This document shows positions 56,161 through 64,000 of a stretch of 64,000 bases of DNA, one piece after another. Source of the DNA: Clostridia bacterium (GTDB lineage: Bacteria; Bacillota; Clostridia; Oscillospirales; CAG-382). The notes beneath the pieces are model-generated. The model saw nothing but the letters and a program-made list of their open reading frames with translations. It ran no database searches and had not been told where the DNA came from. Made by a program: the position numbers and the translations under genes. The stretch is from the NCBI GenBank assembly GCA_017436675.1, contig JAFSCS010000014.1, positions 62,001 to 126,000 on the forward strand, given 5' to 3'. Every line of letters starts with the position of its first letter. Position 1 is the stretch's first letter.

Positions 56161-56964
56161 CTAAATATTCTTGCCGAGTGTCTCGCCCGAAAGACGTCCG
56201 AGAGTTTCGAGCCCTTTCGCACTGTAATGCCCCAAAGCATACGGATTCATCATCTCGGGCTGTTCGTTGAGTTGAGTGGCAACGTCTGTCAGCATCAAGA
56301 AAAACGGCTCCTCGGCGCATATCTCGTCTTGTGCCGAGATTATCTCGTCGTCCCGCGCGTCACAGGTGAACCTGCCGACACGAATGATACCAAAACGCTC
56401 GACACCGAGCTCCTTTTGGAGTATTGCCGCCAATTCGCGAAGCTTATCCTTGTAATAAGCCTTGCTTCTTGATGATATTGCATCGCTCTCACCTTGAAGC
56501 CATACGAAATAAACGTGGCGCACTGCGAATTCTTCCTTCGCCCTCTTGATCGCCGAAGCCGATTTGTCTATCAACATACGATGCTCTCTTGACGGCGGAA
56601 GCCAACAAGCGATGTCAGTGCTGCCCTTTGCCGCGTGTACCGCAACGACGGACGAATGCGTCTGCTCGATATAAGCTCTGCAAAACTCGGGAACGAGGTT
56701 CGTGTGTGAATAACTCGAGCTGCCGAAGGCGTGATCGACGTGCCATTGAGGAAGCAGATCGATGCTGTCAAAAACGATGCCCTCGCCTCCGTCATAACGA
56801 ATATTTTCACCGACGGGATTTTTCAGCTCGACGAGTGAATCTGTCAAATACTTGTATTCAAAAGCATCCGTGACACGTTCGTTCTCCGAAAGTGCCTCCG
56901 TCTGCCCCTGCATATTGCTTTGTCCGCAAAATATAATTACGTCCGTAGTTTTCATAGCGATCAT
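56161..56964 (-). CDS. SASA/DUF303-type carbohydrate esterase
   Basis: 267 residues, start overlapping the GH30 stop by 4 bases (ATGA). Motifs: IIFCGQSNMQG (G14-G20) bears the serine nucleophile of the SGNH/GDSL-like sialate-O-acetylesterase fold, WLQGESDA near 153, and the catalytic aspartate/histidine region NPYALGHYSAKGLE near 245. No signal peptide. It would remove acetyl groups from sugars such as acetylated sialic acids or xylan fragments in the cytosol. Translation is coupled to the GH30 gene, suggesting one pathway for a partly acetylated glycan. Confidence 0.85.
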   Translation of the reverse strand: MIAMKTTDVIIFCGQSNMQGQTEALSENERVTDAFEYKYLTDSLVELKNPVGENIRYDGGEGIVFDSIDLLPQWHVDHAFGSSSYSHTNLVPEFCRAYIEQTHSSVVAVHAAKGSTDIACWLPPSREHRMLIDKSASAIKRAKEEFAVRHVYFVWLQGESDAISSRSKAYYKDKLRELAAILQKELGVERFGIIRVGRFTCDARDDEIISAQDEICAEEPFFLMLTDVATQLNEQPEMMNPYALGHYSAKGLETLGRLSGETLGKNI

Positions 56965-58325
56965 AATATAACCGTCATGATCGAGTGTGCCTCGAGCATA
57001 ATTTCAGTGCATACGTCGTTTCTTCTGATGACTGCGGGAAGCGTCTTGTCCGTTACGTTCATAACGACAAGTGCAATGCTTCCGTCCGTGTTTTTGAATG
57101 CGATCGCGTGCATATCCTCGTGATAGCTCGTAGTCGCAACACGTTTTGCACCGCGTTTAGCAAACTTGGAAAAATGTCCGATGTAGTAATAAATAGGTGT
57201 ATAAACGACCTTTTCGCTTTCCGTGTCGTAAATAACGGGAGCATAGCATCCGCTCGACTTGTCCTCGAAAACGATTCCCGCACACGCCGTCGTTTTTTCG
57301 CTTCTGTTGTGGAACGGGCCACCCTTGTCGCTGAGTATCAGATTCCAATCACAGAACGCACAGGTATAGTTTGAAAGATCGCCGAAAAGCTCCTTGCCGT
57401 AGCGCTCTGCAAGAGCGTGTGCATCCTCGTTGATGCTTCCGCATATCTCGGCGCTGACGAGCGGCTTGTTGAATCTTTCGTGAACGAGACGAAGTCCCTC
57501 AAAATGATCTCCCGTGTACCAATGGTGTGCAACGCCCCAAACACGCTCTTCGACCGCCTTCGAGGTAAAGATGCGCTTTGTTCTGTCATAAACGCGCTCT
57601 TTGTTGTGGTCCCAGATCATTATCTTGAGCTCGCCGAGCCCTTCCTCGTCAAGCGCGGAGATCAAATACTTTTCAATAAAATCTCTCTCGTCCTCGGGCG
57701 TATAGTTGCAGCTTTCCCACGATTGACGTGCGTTCGGCTCGTTTTGAACGGTGATAGCGGAAATGTTGATCCCATCGGAAGCCATCGCCTTGACGTATTT
57801 GGCGTAATATCTTGCCCAAACCATCTTGTATTCTTCCTTCAGCTTACCGCCTCTGATAACGTTCTCGTTCGTCTTCATATATGCGGGCGGGCTCCAAGGC
57901 GATGCAAAAAGCACGAGCTCGTCGTCGCAGTATTTCATCGCATCCTTGATAAACGGAACGATGTATTTTTTGTCTCTTTCAATATTGAACGTTTCGAGCG
58001 TAGTATCTCCGCTTTCAACGTATGAATAAATATCGAGCGAGAAGTCGCAGGAGTTGATGTGAGTGCGTCCGAAATTATATCCGATACCGTGCTCGTGCGA
58101 AAAAGTCTTCTCGAGAAATTCCTTCTTTTGCTCTTCTGTGAATTGAGCGTAATTATATGCCGCGGATTCGGTGAATGCACCGCCGAACCCGAGTATCTCT
58201 TGATATTCGATCTCATCATAAACGTTGATGATTCCCGTCTCGGAAATGCTGTCAATGTTACCTTCGGCAACGACGCTCTCTTCAAAATATAAGCTTTCCT
58301 TCGGAATTGTCTTGATTATCTTCAT
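56961..58325 (-). CDS. Glycoside hydrolase family 30 protein
   Basis: 454 residues; start overlaps the EAL-protein stop by 4 bases. GH30 layout: LGFGGAFTESAAYN near 45-58, NFGRTHINSCDFS near 84, ASPWSPPAYMKTN near 141, acid/base E196 in VQNEPNARQSW, WDHNKERVYDR near 238 and nucleophile E293 in LVSAEICGS, then the typical C-terminal beta domain (IALVVMNVTDK). GH30 enzymes cut beta-glucosyl, beta-xylosyl or related linkages. With no signal peptide it works on imported oligosaccharides. It is in an operon with a c-di-GMP phosphodiesterase and an esterase. Confidence 0.92.
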   Translation of the reverse strand: MKIIKTIPKESLYFEESVVAEGNIDSISETGIINVYDEIEYQEILGFGGAFTESAAYNYAQFTEEQKKEFLEKTFSHEHGIGYNFGRTHINSCDFSLDIYSYVESGDTTLETFNIERDKKYIVPFIKDAMKYCDDELVLFASPWSPPAYMKTNENVIRGGKLKEEYKMVWARYYAKYVKAMASDGINISAITVQNEPNARQSWESCNYTPEDERDFIEKYLISALDEEGLGELKIMIWDHNKERVYDRTKRIFTSKAVEERVWGVAHHWYTGDHFEGLRLVHERFNKPLVSAEICGSINEDAHALAERYGKELFGDLSNYTCAFCDWNLILSDKGGPFHNRSEKTTACAGIVFEDKSSGCYAPVIYDTESEKVVYTPIYYYIGHFSKFAKRGAKRVATTSYHEDMHAIAFKNTDGSIALVVMNVTDKTLPAVIRRNDVCTEIMLEAHSIMTVIL

Positions 58326-60265
58326 TTTTCTTCTCCTTGTGGGTATGATAATTGTTTTTTGTAAAATCCAATAAGCTCATCCTTTGGCATAGGACGCGCA
58401 AAAACGTAACCTTGAACACGGTCTACTCCAACGCTCTCGAGTGCCTTCACCTCGTCGGTAGTCTCGGCACCCTCAGCAACGACGATGAGATCCATTTCGT
58501 GAAAAAGTCTCGTCAACGCCTGAACCGTCGGGTAGTTGTAAACGTCAGTCCGCTTGTCGTGGATCAGACCTGCGTCGAATTTGATTATCTGGAACGGAAG
58601 CTGCAGTAAGCAGTTGAAGTTTGAATAACCAACTCCGAAATCATCCAAATAGAACCTGAATCCCGCTTCCGTCAGCTCCTTCATAATATATTGTGTTTGG
58701 ATAAAGTTCTCCAAAATCGTTCTCTCCGTAAACTCGAGACATATCCGCTTGTGATCGATACCCGCTTGGTCAACGATACCGATAAACCTTGTAACGAAGC
58801 CCTTTTCAATAAGCTGAGCCATCGGAAGGTTGATCGAAACACTTGTATTTTCAAGCTCGGGGATGTGCTTTAGGTCGTGGCATACCTGCTCAAGAACGAA
58901 CCAAGTTATCGAGCTGATCTGTCCCGTCTTCTCAGCGAGCGGAATGAATTCGGCAGGGCTTATCAAGCTGCCATCCATCTCGCGAAGCCTGATCAAAGCC
59001 TCCATCGAGCAGAATTTACCCGTCTGTAAGCATTTTATCGGTTGATACCAAACCTCATATCCTCGCGCAGTGTCGATCCTTTCGAGCCTGCCGCGTAGGT
59101 ATTTCATACGGTCGATCTCCTCGCGAATATCTTGGTTGCATTGAACGTATCTTTGCTTCAATCCGTATCCCTTGGCGATCGAGTGCTCCATTATCTCGAA
59201 AATATCCGTTGACGTCGTTTCCTCACCGCACGAAATATAATGTGACACAATATAATCGACCTCGATGTGATGATCATCGAAATCAATGCCCGTGTTGAGA
59301 AAATCCAAAAGAGCTCCGCTTTGTCTTTCGGCAACGCTTTGATAGGTGTATTTCAAAACCACAGCAAAGACCGTTCCGTTCATATGGAACGCTACGCCGT
59401 CCTTCAAAGTGCGCTCTAACGAAAATGCAAATTGATATAAATACTCGTCACCGACAATGTGACCGTATTTTTGGTTGATCGCACTGAAGTTCTTGAGGTT
59501 TATTAGAAATATCTGGAACGGCTCCTTGAGAGTAATGAGTTGATTTACGTTGTCGAAGAAGCGATGTCTGTCGTTGAGCTCGGTCAACGTGTGAACACCG
59601 TGACGCTGGCTCATAAACGTCATAAATAGTACAATGTCAACGAAAGCGATAATGATCGAGTTGAGCATTATCTCGGGGAAGACACGTTGCAAAAGAATAC
59701 ATATCGGGATGATGGGAAAGACGTTGCTAAGAGTGCGGCGCATCAGCTTGTTGGCAGTTTCTTTGTTTCTGAAATAGCAGATCAAAACGAATATCATCTG
59801 CATAAACATAAAGAAATATCCGATAATATTCAACGGACCGCGATGATAAGCACCGCTTTCGTCAAAGTAGAACAAATATCCTCCCCAAACGTTTCCGATA
59901 ATGAGCAGAACGTAAATGCTGAGCATTACAATAAGCGCTACACATGCGTTACGCTTGCAACGACGGGAGTGTGTGTGCTCGAGTATCTTGACGAAGAAGA
60001 ACAGCGCAATACACGACGTGGTCACGATGTTGATTATAAAATACAGTGAGTTGACAAGCATATTCAACCATACGGGAATCCCCTCGGCTGACAAAAGCGC
60101 ACCTGCCGTCAAGTCGGTGATGGCGTTGAGTGCAGTCAACGCGAGAACCATCGCGAACACCTTGCTCGAAAGCGGCATATAGCGAATGCTCGTCTTGTTG
60201 TCATAAAAGAAAGTGAATAAAACGATAACTAATCCAAGTGCAAAATAATCGGCAATATAAATCAT
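58322..60265 (-). CDS. Membrane protein with degenerate GGDEF and intact EAL domain
   Basis: 647 residues, GGAGG before the start. Seven N-terminal membrane helices (about 5-215) form a sensor. A GGDEF-like domain follows, where the active loop reads HIVGDEYL instead of GGDEF, so cyclase activity is unlikely. The EAL domain starts near 415: SMEALIRL, SINLPMAQL, CLEFTERTI, LDDFGVGYSN, IKFDAGLI, VAEGAET and GYVFARPM keep the metal and catalytic residues, predicting c-di-GMP hydrolysis. It is the first gene of the eight-gene operon, so a second-messenger signal could steer the carbohydrate genes behind it. Confidence 0.9.
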   Translation of the reverse strand: MIYIADYFALGLVIVLFTFFYDNKTSIRYMPLSSKVFAMVLALTALNAITDLTAGALLSAEGIPVWLNMLVNSLYFIINIVTTSCIALFFFVKILEHTHSRRCKRNACVALIVMLSIYVLLIIGNVWGGYLFYFDESGAYHRGPLNIIGYFFMFMQMIFVLICYFRNKETANKLMRRTLSNVFPIIPICILLQRVFPEIMLNSIIIAFVDIVLFMTFMSQRHGVHTLTELNDRHRFFDNVNQLITLKEPFQIFLINLKNFSAINQKYGHIVGDEYLYQFAFSLERTLKDGVAFHMNGTVFAVVLKYTYQSVAERQSGALLDFLNTGIDFDDHHIEVDYIVSHYISCGEETTSTDIFEIMEHSIAKGYGLKQRYVQCNQDIREEIDRMKYLRGRLERIDTARGYEVWYQPIKCLQTGKFCSMEALIRLREMDGSLISPAEFIPLAEKTGQISSITWFVLEQVCHDLKHIPELENTSVSINLPMAQLIEKGFVTRFIGIVDQAGIDHKRICLEFTERTILENFIQTQYIMKELTEAGFRFYLDDFGVGYSNFNCLLQLPFQIIKFDAGLIHDKRTDVYNYPTVQALTRLFHEMDLIVVAEGAETTDEVKALESVGVDRVQGYVFARPMPKDELIGFYKKQLSYPQGEEK

Positions 60266-60307
60266 AAAAATGCCTCCGCAAATTGAATGTTTTTTTCTGT
60301 AAATTAC

Positions 60308-60336
60308 ATTATATCACAATACTTTTCCTTTTTCAA
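60308..60336 (-). promoter_or_regulatory. Promoter of the eight-gene EAL-ThiC operon
   Basis: Minus strand: TTGAAA (60336-60331) and TATAAT (60313-60308) with a 17-base spacer, 43 bases before the EAL gene start; it may be the only promoter for all eight genes. Confidence 0.75.
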
Positions 60337-60341
60337 CACAA

Positions 60342-60364
60342 AAAGCCGCCTCAATGGCGGCTTT
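60342..60364 (-). terminator. Terminator of the M48-PH operon
   Basis: 9-bp stem AAAGCCGCC/GGCGGCTTT with a TCAAT loop and TTTTTG after on the minus strand. Confidence 0.85.
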
Positions 60365-60368
60365 AACG

Positions 60369-60776
60369 TTATTTCCACATATAAATGAAGAATAGCTTTC
60401 CCGTATATTGCTCGTAAGCCTTCATATCCTTGAGCTCAGTATGCTCCGAGATCTTATCCATCAAAAGCTTGCCTGCGGGAGACTTCCACCCCTTGCGCGA
60501 CAGGTTGAAAACGAATTGGCTGCTTCCGACGATGCATTGAAGCCAAAGCGTGCCGTTTCCAATACCGAATTCAGCCTCCTTGAAGCTTGAGAACGGGATC
60601 TCCTTTTTGACCTCCAGCTTTTCGTTGGTGCAAATGATCGAGTCGTCGGTTATCTCGCAAAAATAACCCGTGAACCCTCTGCCGGGCAGAACGCTTCCAC
60701 CGTTACCGACGATCATATTGAAGGCCTTGCTTGTATCAATGCCGTTGTCTTGACAAAATTTTTCGAAGTTTTTCAT
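60369..60776 (-). CDS. Small PH-like protein linked to the M48 protease
   Basis: 135 residues; AAAGGAG upstream, spanning the protease stop. A beta-rich pattern, TGYFCEITDDSIICTNEKLEVKKEIPFSSFKEAEFGIGNGTLWLQCIVG (parts only), followed by an alpha-helical end (LLMDKISEHTELKDMKAYEQ) resembles a bacterial PH domain. No membrane helix or catalytic motif. It starts 2 bases after the M48-family gene stop and ends at a terminator, so the two proteins are made together. Possible role: adaptor or regulator of the protease. Confidence 0.6.
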   Translation of the reverse strand: MKNFEKFCQDNGIDTSKAFNMIVGNGGSVLPGRGFTGYFCEITDDSIICTNEKLEVKKEIPFSSFKEAEFGIGNGTLWLQCIVGSSQFVFNLSRKGWKSPAGKLLMDKISEHTELKDMKAYEQYTGKLFFIYMWK

Positions 60777-60778
60777 AA

Positions 60779-62803
60779 TTATTCTCCTTTGTCGTTAGCT
60801 TTGCTGTATACGAGGCTTCCCTCGATCTTGTTGTAATTAATGTCGGGATGATCAAAATAATCAAACAACGAGAATTGACGCTCCGACGGATATGTGTCAA
60901 GATAACGGAATATCTTGTGCATTATCCCGTGCCTCTGCTCGTCGGTACCACCGTAAAAATGGATCACGAACACACTCGAGAAAAACGTTTCGCTGATGAC
61001 CTTTTTAACGAGATATACCTTGTGGATGATATCCTCGTCGACCGAATGGATGTAATCCAAAATATCACGAAGCATCTCCTCGGGCATATCGTCGCGAACC
61101 AATTTGTCGTTTTTCGAAATAAATCCCGTCTCGCTGTATTCATCCTTGTCAAGCTGTGCGAGCTCTTGAGCACGTTTTCTGTATTCGAGCAATTCTTCCT
61201 CCATACCCATCATACAGAAAAATCCGCCGATCTCGTGAAGTCCGTGCTCGAGATAGTTGTGGTTGTTCTCTATCGCGTGATATATCAAATCAGTTCCGTT
61301 TTTGTCATAACGACGAAGCATCGATATACCCTTGATAAAGTATGCGTGCTGCGATGCCGTTTCGTCGAGCTCCTCGATCGCTCGATCACATAACGCCTCT
61401 GCCTCGCTGTGTCTGCCTAGCTGATTCAAGTCCGAAATGACATCGGCATATTCCTCGGCAATAACGGGCATCCCTCTTTCTTCCCATTTCATAACTCGCT
61501 CCAACGGATCGAGATATATCTCTTTTCGTTCAGCATCATATTGATCCTGCGAACGATAGAGTATCTTGTCCGCAAAATCAAGCGCAGCATCCACCTCGTC
61601 AAGATACTCCTTCTCGCTGTTGCCCTCAACGATCTTGACCTCCGTCATACCGAGGGCCTCCAACCGCATCTTCAAGGTCGGGTGAGTCGCGTTGTTGGAA
61701 AGTATCTCCTTCATAAGCAGCTCATCCCAAAATTCGTGCCGCTCTTTTATCGCGTCCTTGAACTTTTGGATGCTGTTTCTCAAATAATTCGGATCGGGAG
61801 ACTCCGCCGCGTAATCGGGCACCGTGTCTTTGATCGAGCACTCCAAATTGTATTTATCGTCATAGTTCAGCTTTGCCAACGCCGATGCCGCTATCTCGGC
61901 GGATACGTGCTTTGCCATCTCGCTGTCAGCGTTAGTTTCCTTGAAAACGGATGTTGCATAACAATAAGTCATATGATTGAAGAAATAACGAACGTCGAGT
62001 GCGGAATATATTCTGCTTGCATAGGCAACGATAGGATGGACGTTTCTTTCCGAGCCGAGCCAATTTCCGTAGCTGATCTCAAATTCCATCTCCTCGTTTT
62101 CCTTCGTGTAGTGGGAAAACTCGTGAAGACAGATCGCAAAAAGCTCATCCTCCGAAAGAATATTCAAAAGAACGATACCGATCTGCAAAAAGAACCTTTT
62201 TTTGTTTCTCAAAATACTCGCGTTGCAATCGAGCGAAAGTATGATCGTGATCTCACCAACGCATCCCGAGGCTGCGGCAGCCTTTTTCGCAATGCCGTAC
62301 AGCTTGGGAAATTCTTTCTCCTTCAAAACGGGCGCATCCTCGTTCAAAACGATCGGCTCTGTTTTCTTCACTCTTGAATATACGACCGTGAAGATCAAGA
62401 CCGAGTAGAAGACTCCCGCCAAAGCGAAGCTTGTCTGGGTGTATATATATCCCGTAAGAAGCGAAATGCAAGCACCGTCCAACCACAATAAAAACGAAAA
62501 GGCATATGTGAAGTGCCTGATACTCTTCAGCTTCTTTAATAATGCCGCCGACGTGCGCTTTGCATCATTGCGATGACCGACAATGTATGATTGCATATCG
62601 GCAACCTTGGTGTTGTTTACTTTTTTGATGTACCTTTTTTCTAAAAATATGCTCAACGCCGTCAATACCGGCGGTACCAATACCAATATGGTGAGTATCA
62701 ATCCGACGTGATCCAATTGAACGCCTGTCTTCAAAACGATCCCGCATATGCAGATCAGGAACGAAGTTACATACGCCAATAAGAGCTTTAGGTATTTTTT
62801 CAT
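60779..62803 (-). CDS. M48-family zinc membrane protease
   Basis: 674 residues, AGGTGGAGG before the start. Two helix pairs (about 8-55 and 95-145) form the membrane part. The zinc motif ICLHEFSHYTKE (HEFSH near 229-233) and the later ETNAD (near 298) and THPTLKMRLEALG (near 382) match M48 peptidases such as HtpX/BlaR-type regulators. The C-terminal half (about 440-674) is helix-rich with TPR-like pairs (RHSEAEALCDRAIEELDETASQHAYFIKGI in part), perhaps a protein-binding region. No BlaI-like regulator is near. Preceded by a clear promoter and followed by the PH-like gene. Confidence 0.82.
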   Translation of the reverse strand: MKKYLKLLLAYVTSFLICICGIVLKTGVQLDHVGLILTILVLVPPVLTALSIFLEKRYIKKVNNTKVADMQSYIVGHRNDAKRTSAALLKKLKSIRHFTYAFSFLLWLDGACISLLTGYIYTQTSFALAGVFYSVLIFTVVYSRVKKTEPIVLNEDAPVLKEKEFPKLYGIAKKAAAASGCVGEITIILSLDCNASILRNKKRFFLQIGIVLLNILSEDELFAICLHEFSHYTKENEEMEFEISYGNWLGSERNVHPIVAYASRIYSALDVRYFFNHMTYCYATSVFKETNADSEMAKHVSAEIAASALAKLNYDDKYNLECSIKDTVPDYAAESPDPNYLRNSIQKFKDAIKERHEFWDELLMKEILSNNATHPTLKMRLEALGMTEVKIVEGNSEKEYLDEVDAALDFADKILYRSQDQYDAERKEIYLDPLERVMKWEERGMPVIAEEYADVISDLNQLGRHSEAEALCDRAIEELDETASQHAYFIKGISMLRRYDKNGTDLIYHAIENNHNYLEHGLHEIGGFFCMMGMEEELLEYRKRAQELAQLDKDEYSETGFISKNDKLVRDDMPEEMLRDILDYIHSVDEDIIHKVYLVKKVISETFFSSVFVIHFYGGTDEQRHGIMHKIFRYLDTYPSERQFSLFDYFDHPDINYNKIEGSLVYSKANDKGE

Positions 62804-62835
62804 ATATCATCCTCCACCTTGTCTTTTAAATATGT

Positions 62836-62864
62836 ATTATATCATATCATACCGAATATTTCAA
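62836..62864 (-). promoter_or_regulatory. Sigma-A promoter of the M48-PH operon
   Basis: Minus strand: TTGAAA (62864-62859) and TATAAT (62841-62836), 17-base spacer. Confidence 0.8.
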
Positions 62865-62883
62865 CATAAATCAATATAAAAAT

Positions 62884-62905
62884 AGCCTCGGTGCATACCG
62901 AGGCT
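62884..62905 (-). terminator. Terminator of the IreB-like gene
   Basis: 9-bp stem AGCCTCGGT/ACCGAGGCT with a GCAT loop, then ATTTTTA on the minus strand, 10 bases after the stop. Confidence 0.85.
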
Positions 62906-62914
62906 TTTGGGCGA

Positions 62915-63130
62915 TCAACCGTTGAAATACGACGAGAAAACGTGGAAAGCAATATCTTCGCCGTCAATTTGCGAGATCAGATCACGCGCATCGTTGTGCG
63001 GAGTGATGTACGTCGGGTCACCGGTGAAAACGTAACCCAATATCTGCGGAATGGGATCGTATCCTTTTTCTGTCAAGGCATCAAAAACTATTTTGAGCAT
63101 CTCGTCGACAGTAAGCTCTTTTTCATCCAT
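62915..63130 (-). CDS. IreB-family regulatory protein, isolated and short
   Basis: 71 residues, AAAGGAAA upstream. The IreB/UPF0297 pattern is clear: VFDALTEKGYDPIPQILGYVFTGDPTYITPHNDARDLI (parts ALTEKGYDPI, QILGY, GDPTYITPHNDAR). Family members are about 85-90 residues; here the usual N-terminal phospho-threonine stretch is shorter (MDEKELTVDE). In Enterococcus IreB is phosphorylated by the PASTA kinase IreK and lowers cephalosporin resistance. The usual alaS-ireB-ruvX neighbourhood is missing; it lies by itself between a protease operon and a GH32 gene. Confidence 0.82.
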   Translation of the reverse strand: MDEKELTVDEMLKIVFDALTEKGYDPIPQILGYVFTGDPTYITPHNDARDLISQIDGEDIAFHVFSSYFNG

Positions 63131-63164
63131 AATGTTTTGTTTCCTTTCAAAAATATATTTAAAC

Positions 63165-64000
63165 TTAAAGCAAAGCGGAATATACGACCTCTCCGCCGTT
63201 GACGAATACCTCGATAATGCATCCGTCGCGAAGTATCTTGAGGTCGTTCAACTCACCACTGTATATAACGGGCGGCCTTCCGTTTCGCTCAATAATAAAG
63301 CCGTTTTCAGTACGCTTCACTGCAGGATCGCTGTCGGTCAGCAGATGACGTACCTCTTCGATCGGAAATGCAGTGAGCCTTCCGTCCTTGAACGTGATCT
63401 CTCTCGGAACGGACATACATCCAATATTTCGCTCAAAGGCACCGCTGTAGCTCCAACCGGGGATCCACGTTATCAAAAGTGCTCTGCCCAAATGATCTCG
63501 AAATACCTGACCTGCATATTGATCGGGGCCCTTGTCGATCTCGGCAGTATGCTCAATGCGGAATCTTCCGTCCGAAAAGCCGCCGTGCATCACCGAAAAG
63601 AAATGAACGCTGTCGTACGGACAGACCGAGGCTGTCAGTAAATATTTGCCGTCGCCCGCCTCAACGAATGACGGACATTCCGTGTACCTGCTGTTTTCCC
63701 ATTCGCTCATAACGCCAACGTAATCCCACGAAAAAAGATCGTCGCTCTTGTATAATAAAAGCACACCCGTCTTTTTTTCGGGGTTGCCCGAAGCGATAAC
63801 GCAATAGTATCTGCCGTCAATAAAACAGACCGCAGGATCGCGAAAATCAGGTCCTCCGTCCGACGGATACGTGGCGATGACGGGATTGCCTTCGTATTTT
63901 TTGAAATTTATCCCATCGTCCGAAACAGCGATCGCAATAGTCGATACCTCCGCTATCGCCGCATAGAACAAAAACAGTCTGCCGTCCTTTACAATAGCCG
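63165..64000 (-). CDS. Glycoside hydrolase family 32 (sucrose/fructan hydrolase), N-terminus outside window
   Basis: 278 residues visible; the reading frame is open to the window end so the start lies to the right. GH32 markers: KDGRLFLFYAA (blade strand), DFRDPAVCFIDG with the transition-state aspartate, SRYTECPSFVE carrying the acid/base glutamate in the EC motif, and the C-terminal beta-sandwich with ILRDGCIIEVFVNGGE. Family members hydrolyse beta-fructofuranosides such as sucrose, sucrose-6-phosphate or fructans. It is 34 bases upstream of the IreB-like gene and may share its transcript. Confidence 0.9.
   Translation of the reverse strand, partial: AIVKDGRLFLFYAAIAEVSTIAIAVSDDGINFKKYEGNPVIATYPSDGGPDFRDPAVCFIDGRYYCVIASGNPEKKTGVLLLYKSDDLFSWDYVGVMSEWENSRYTECPSFVEAGDGKYLLTASVCPYDSVHFFSVMHGGFSDGRFRIEHTAEIDKGPDQYAGQVFRDHLGRALLITWIPGWSYSGAFERNIGCMSVPREITFKDGRLTAFPIEEVRHLLTDSDPAVKRTENGFIIERNGRPPVIYSGELNDLKILRDGCIIEVFVNGGEVVYSALL

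Noticed and set aside
57417-58025. 202-residue open frame on the plus strand
   Set aside because: Antisense to the GH30 gene, no ribosome site or domain.
1-64000. CRISPR arrays, tRNA or rRNA genes, insertion sequences, riboswitches
   Set aside because: No direct-repeat/spacer pattern, cloverleaf, transposase or conserved riboswitch core was seen by eye. A covariance-model scan would settle small RNAs.

Overview
The window reads as chromosomal DNA of an anaerobic, low-to-mid GC Gram-positive of the class Clostridia, most like a gut or rumen Oscillospiraceae/Ruminococcaceae-type organism. This rests on family content (CwlD, RadA, WhiA, RicT, SpoIID, a UPF0597 cysteine desulfidase, an IreB-like protein, DUF6873-type GME protein, short anaerobe-type ThiC), on strong AAGGAGG-like ribosome binding sites with many TTG and GTG starts, and on sigma-A promoters with 17-base spacers and AT-rich -10 boxes. 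I see no rRNA, tRNA, insertion sequence, prophage or CRISPR array. Family names come from recognising motifs in the translated sequence; no database search was run.

Layout. 1-2.5 kb (minus): the 5' end of an SLC13-like permease, then a ribokinase/FkbM methyltransferase pair. 2.5-10.7 kb (plus): a membrane protein, cwlD, radA, a GME-fold protein, a MATE exporter, a two-domain protein with a glycosidase-like toroid, and a secreted ComEC-like MBL hydrolase; a tiny Cys-rich gene lies antisense across the radA 3' end. 10.8-18.6 kb: a minus-strand AraC regulator plus lipoprotein esterase, divergent from a solute-binding lipoprotein followed by three paralogous secreted beta-helix proteins and no transporter. 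18.7-24 kb: lipid kinase, murB, whiA, a membrane protein with five 36-residue repeats coupled to a SpoIID/LytB protein. 24-34.4 kb: peptidase C26, DNA polymerase III delta', RicT, an MBOAT/DHHW polysaccharide O-acylation pair, an orphan OppA-like protein, an amidohydrolase and PepF.

34.4-43.7 kb is a minus-strand accessory block: a glycosidase-like protein, a PH-domain protein, an ECF sigma operon with a lipoprotein and a membrane-anchored putative sensor/anti-sigma, then a PLC-fold protein, a lipoprotein metalloprotease, an SseB-like membrane protein and an Ig-like lipoprotein. 43.8-49.6 kb (plus) holds an MBL protein and a tight five-gene operon: cysteine desulfidase family, N-formylglutamate amidohydrolase family, a C-terminally membrane-anchored beta-barrel-like protein, and two RimK-like ATP-grasp ligases. 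A 231-bp nested inverted-repeat element follows. 49.8-52 kb is a TetR/CDF metal-efflux pair with two near-identical operators. 60.3-52 kb (minus) is an eight-gene translationally coupled operon: GGDEF/EAL phosphodiesterase, GH30, SASA esterase, YjbR, a TM protein, a divergent ThiC-like enzyme, NUDIX and a deoxynucleoside-kinase-like protein. The end holds an M48-like protease with a PH-like partner, an IreB-like protein alone, and a GH32 gene that runs off the window.

The strongest candidates for undescribed biology are the ATP-grasp/amidohydrolase/membrane-anchored beta-barrel operon, the divergent ThiC-NUDIX-kinase operon, the beta-helix trio with its transporter-less binding protein, the repeat-protein/SpoIID pair and the unusual ECF sigma operon.
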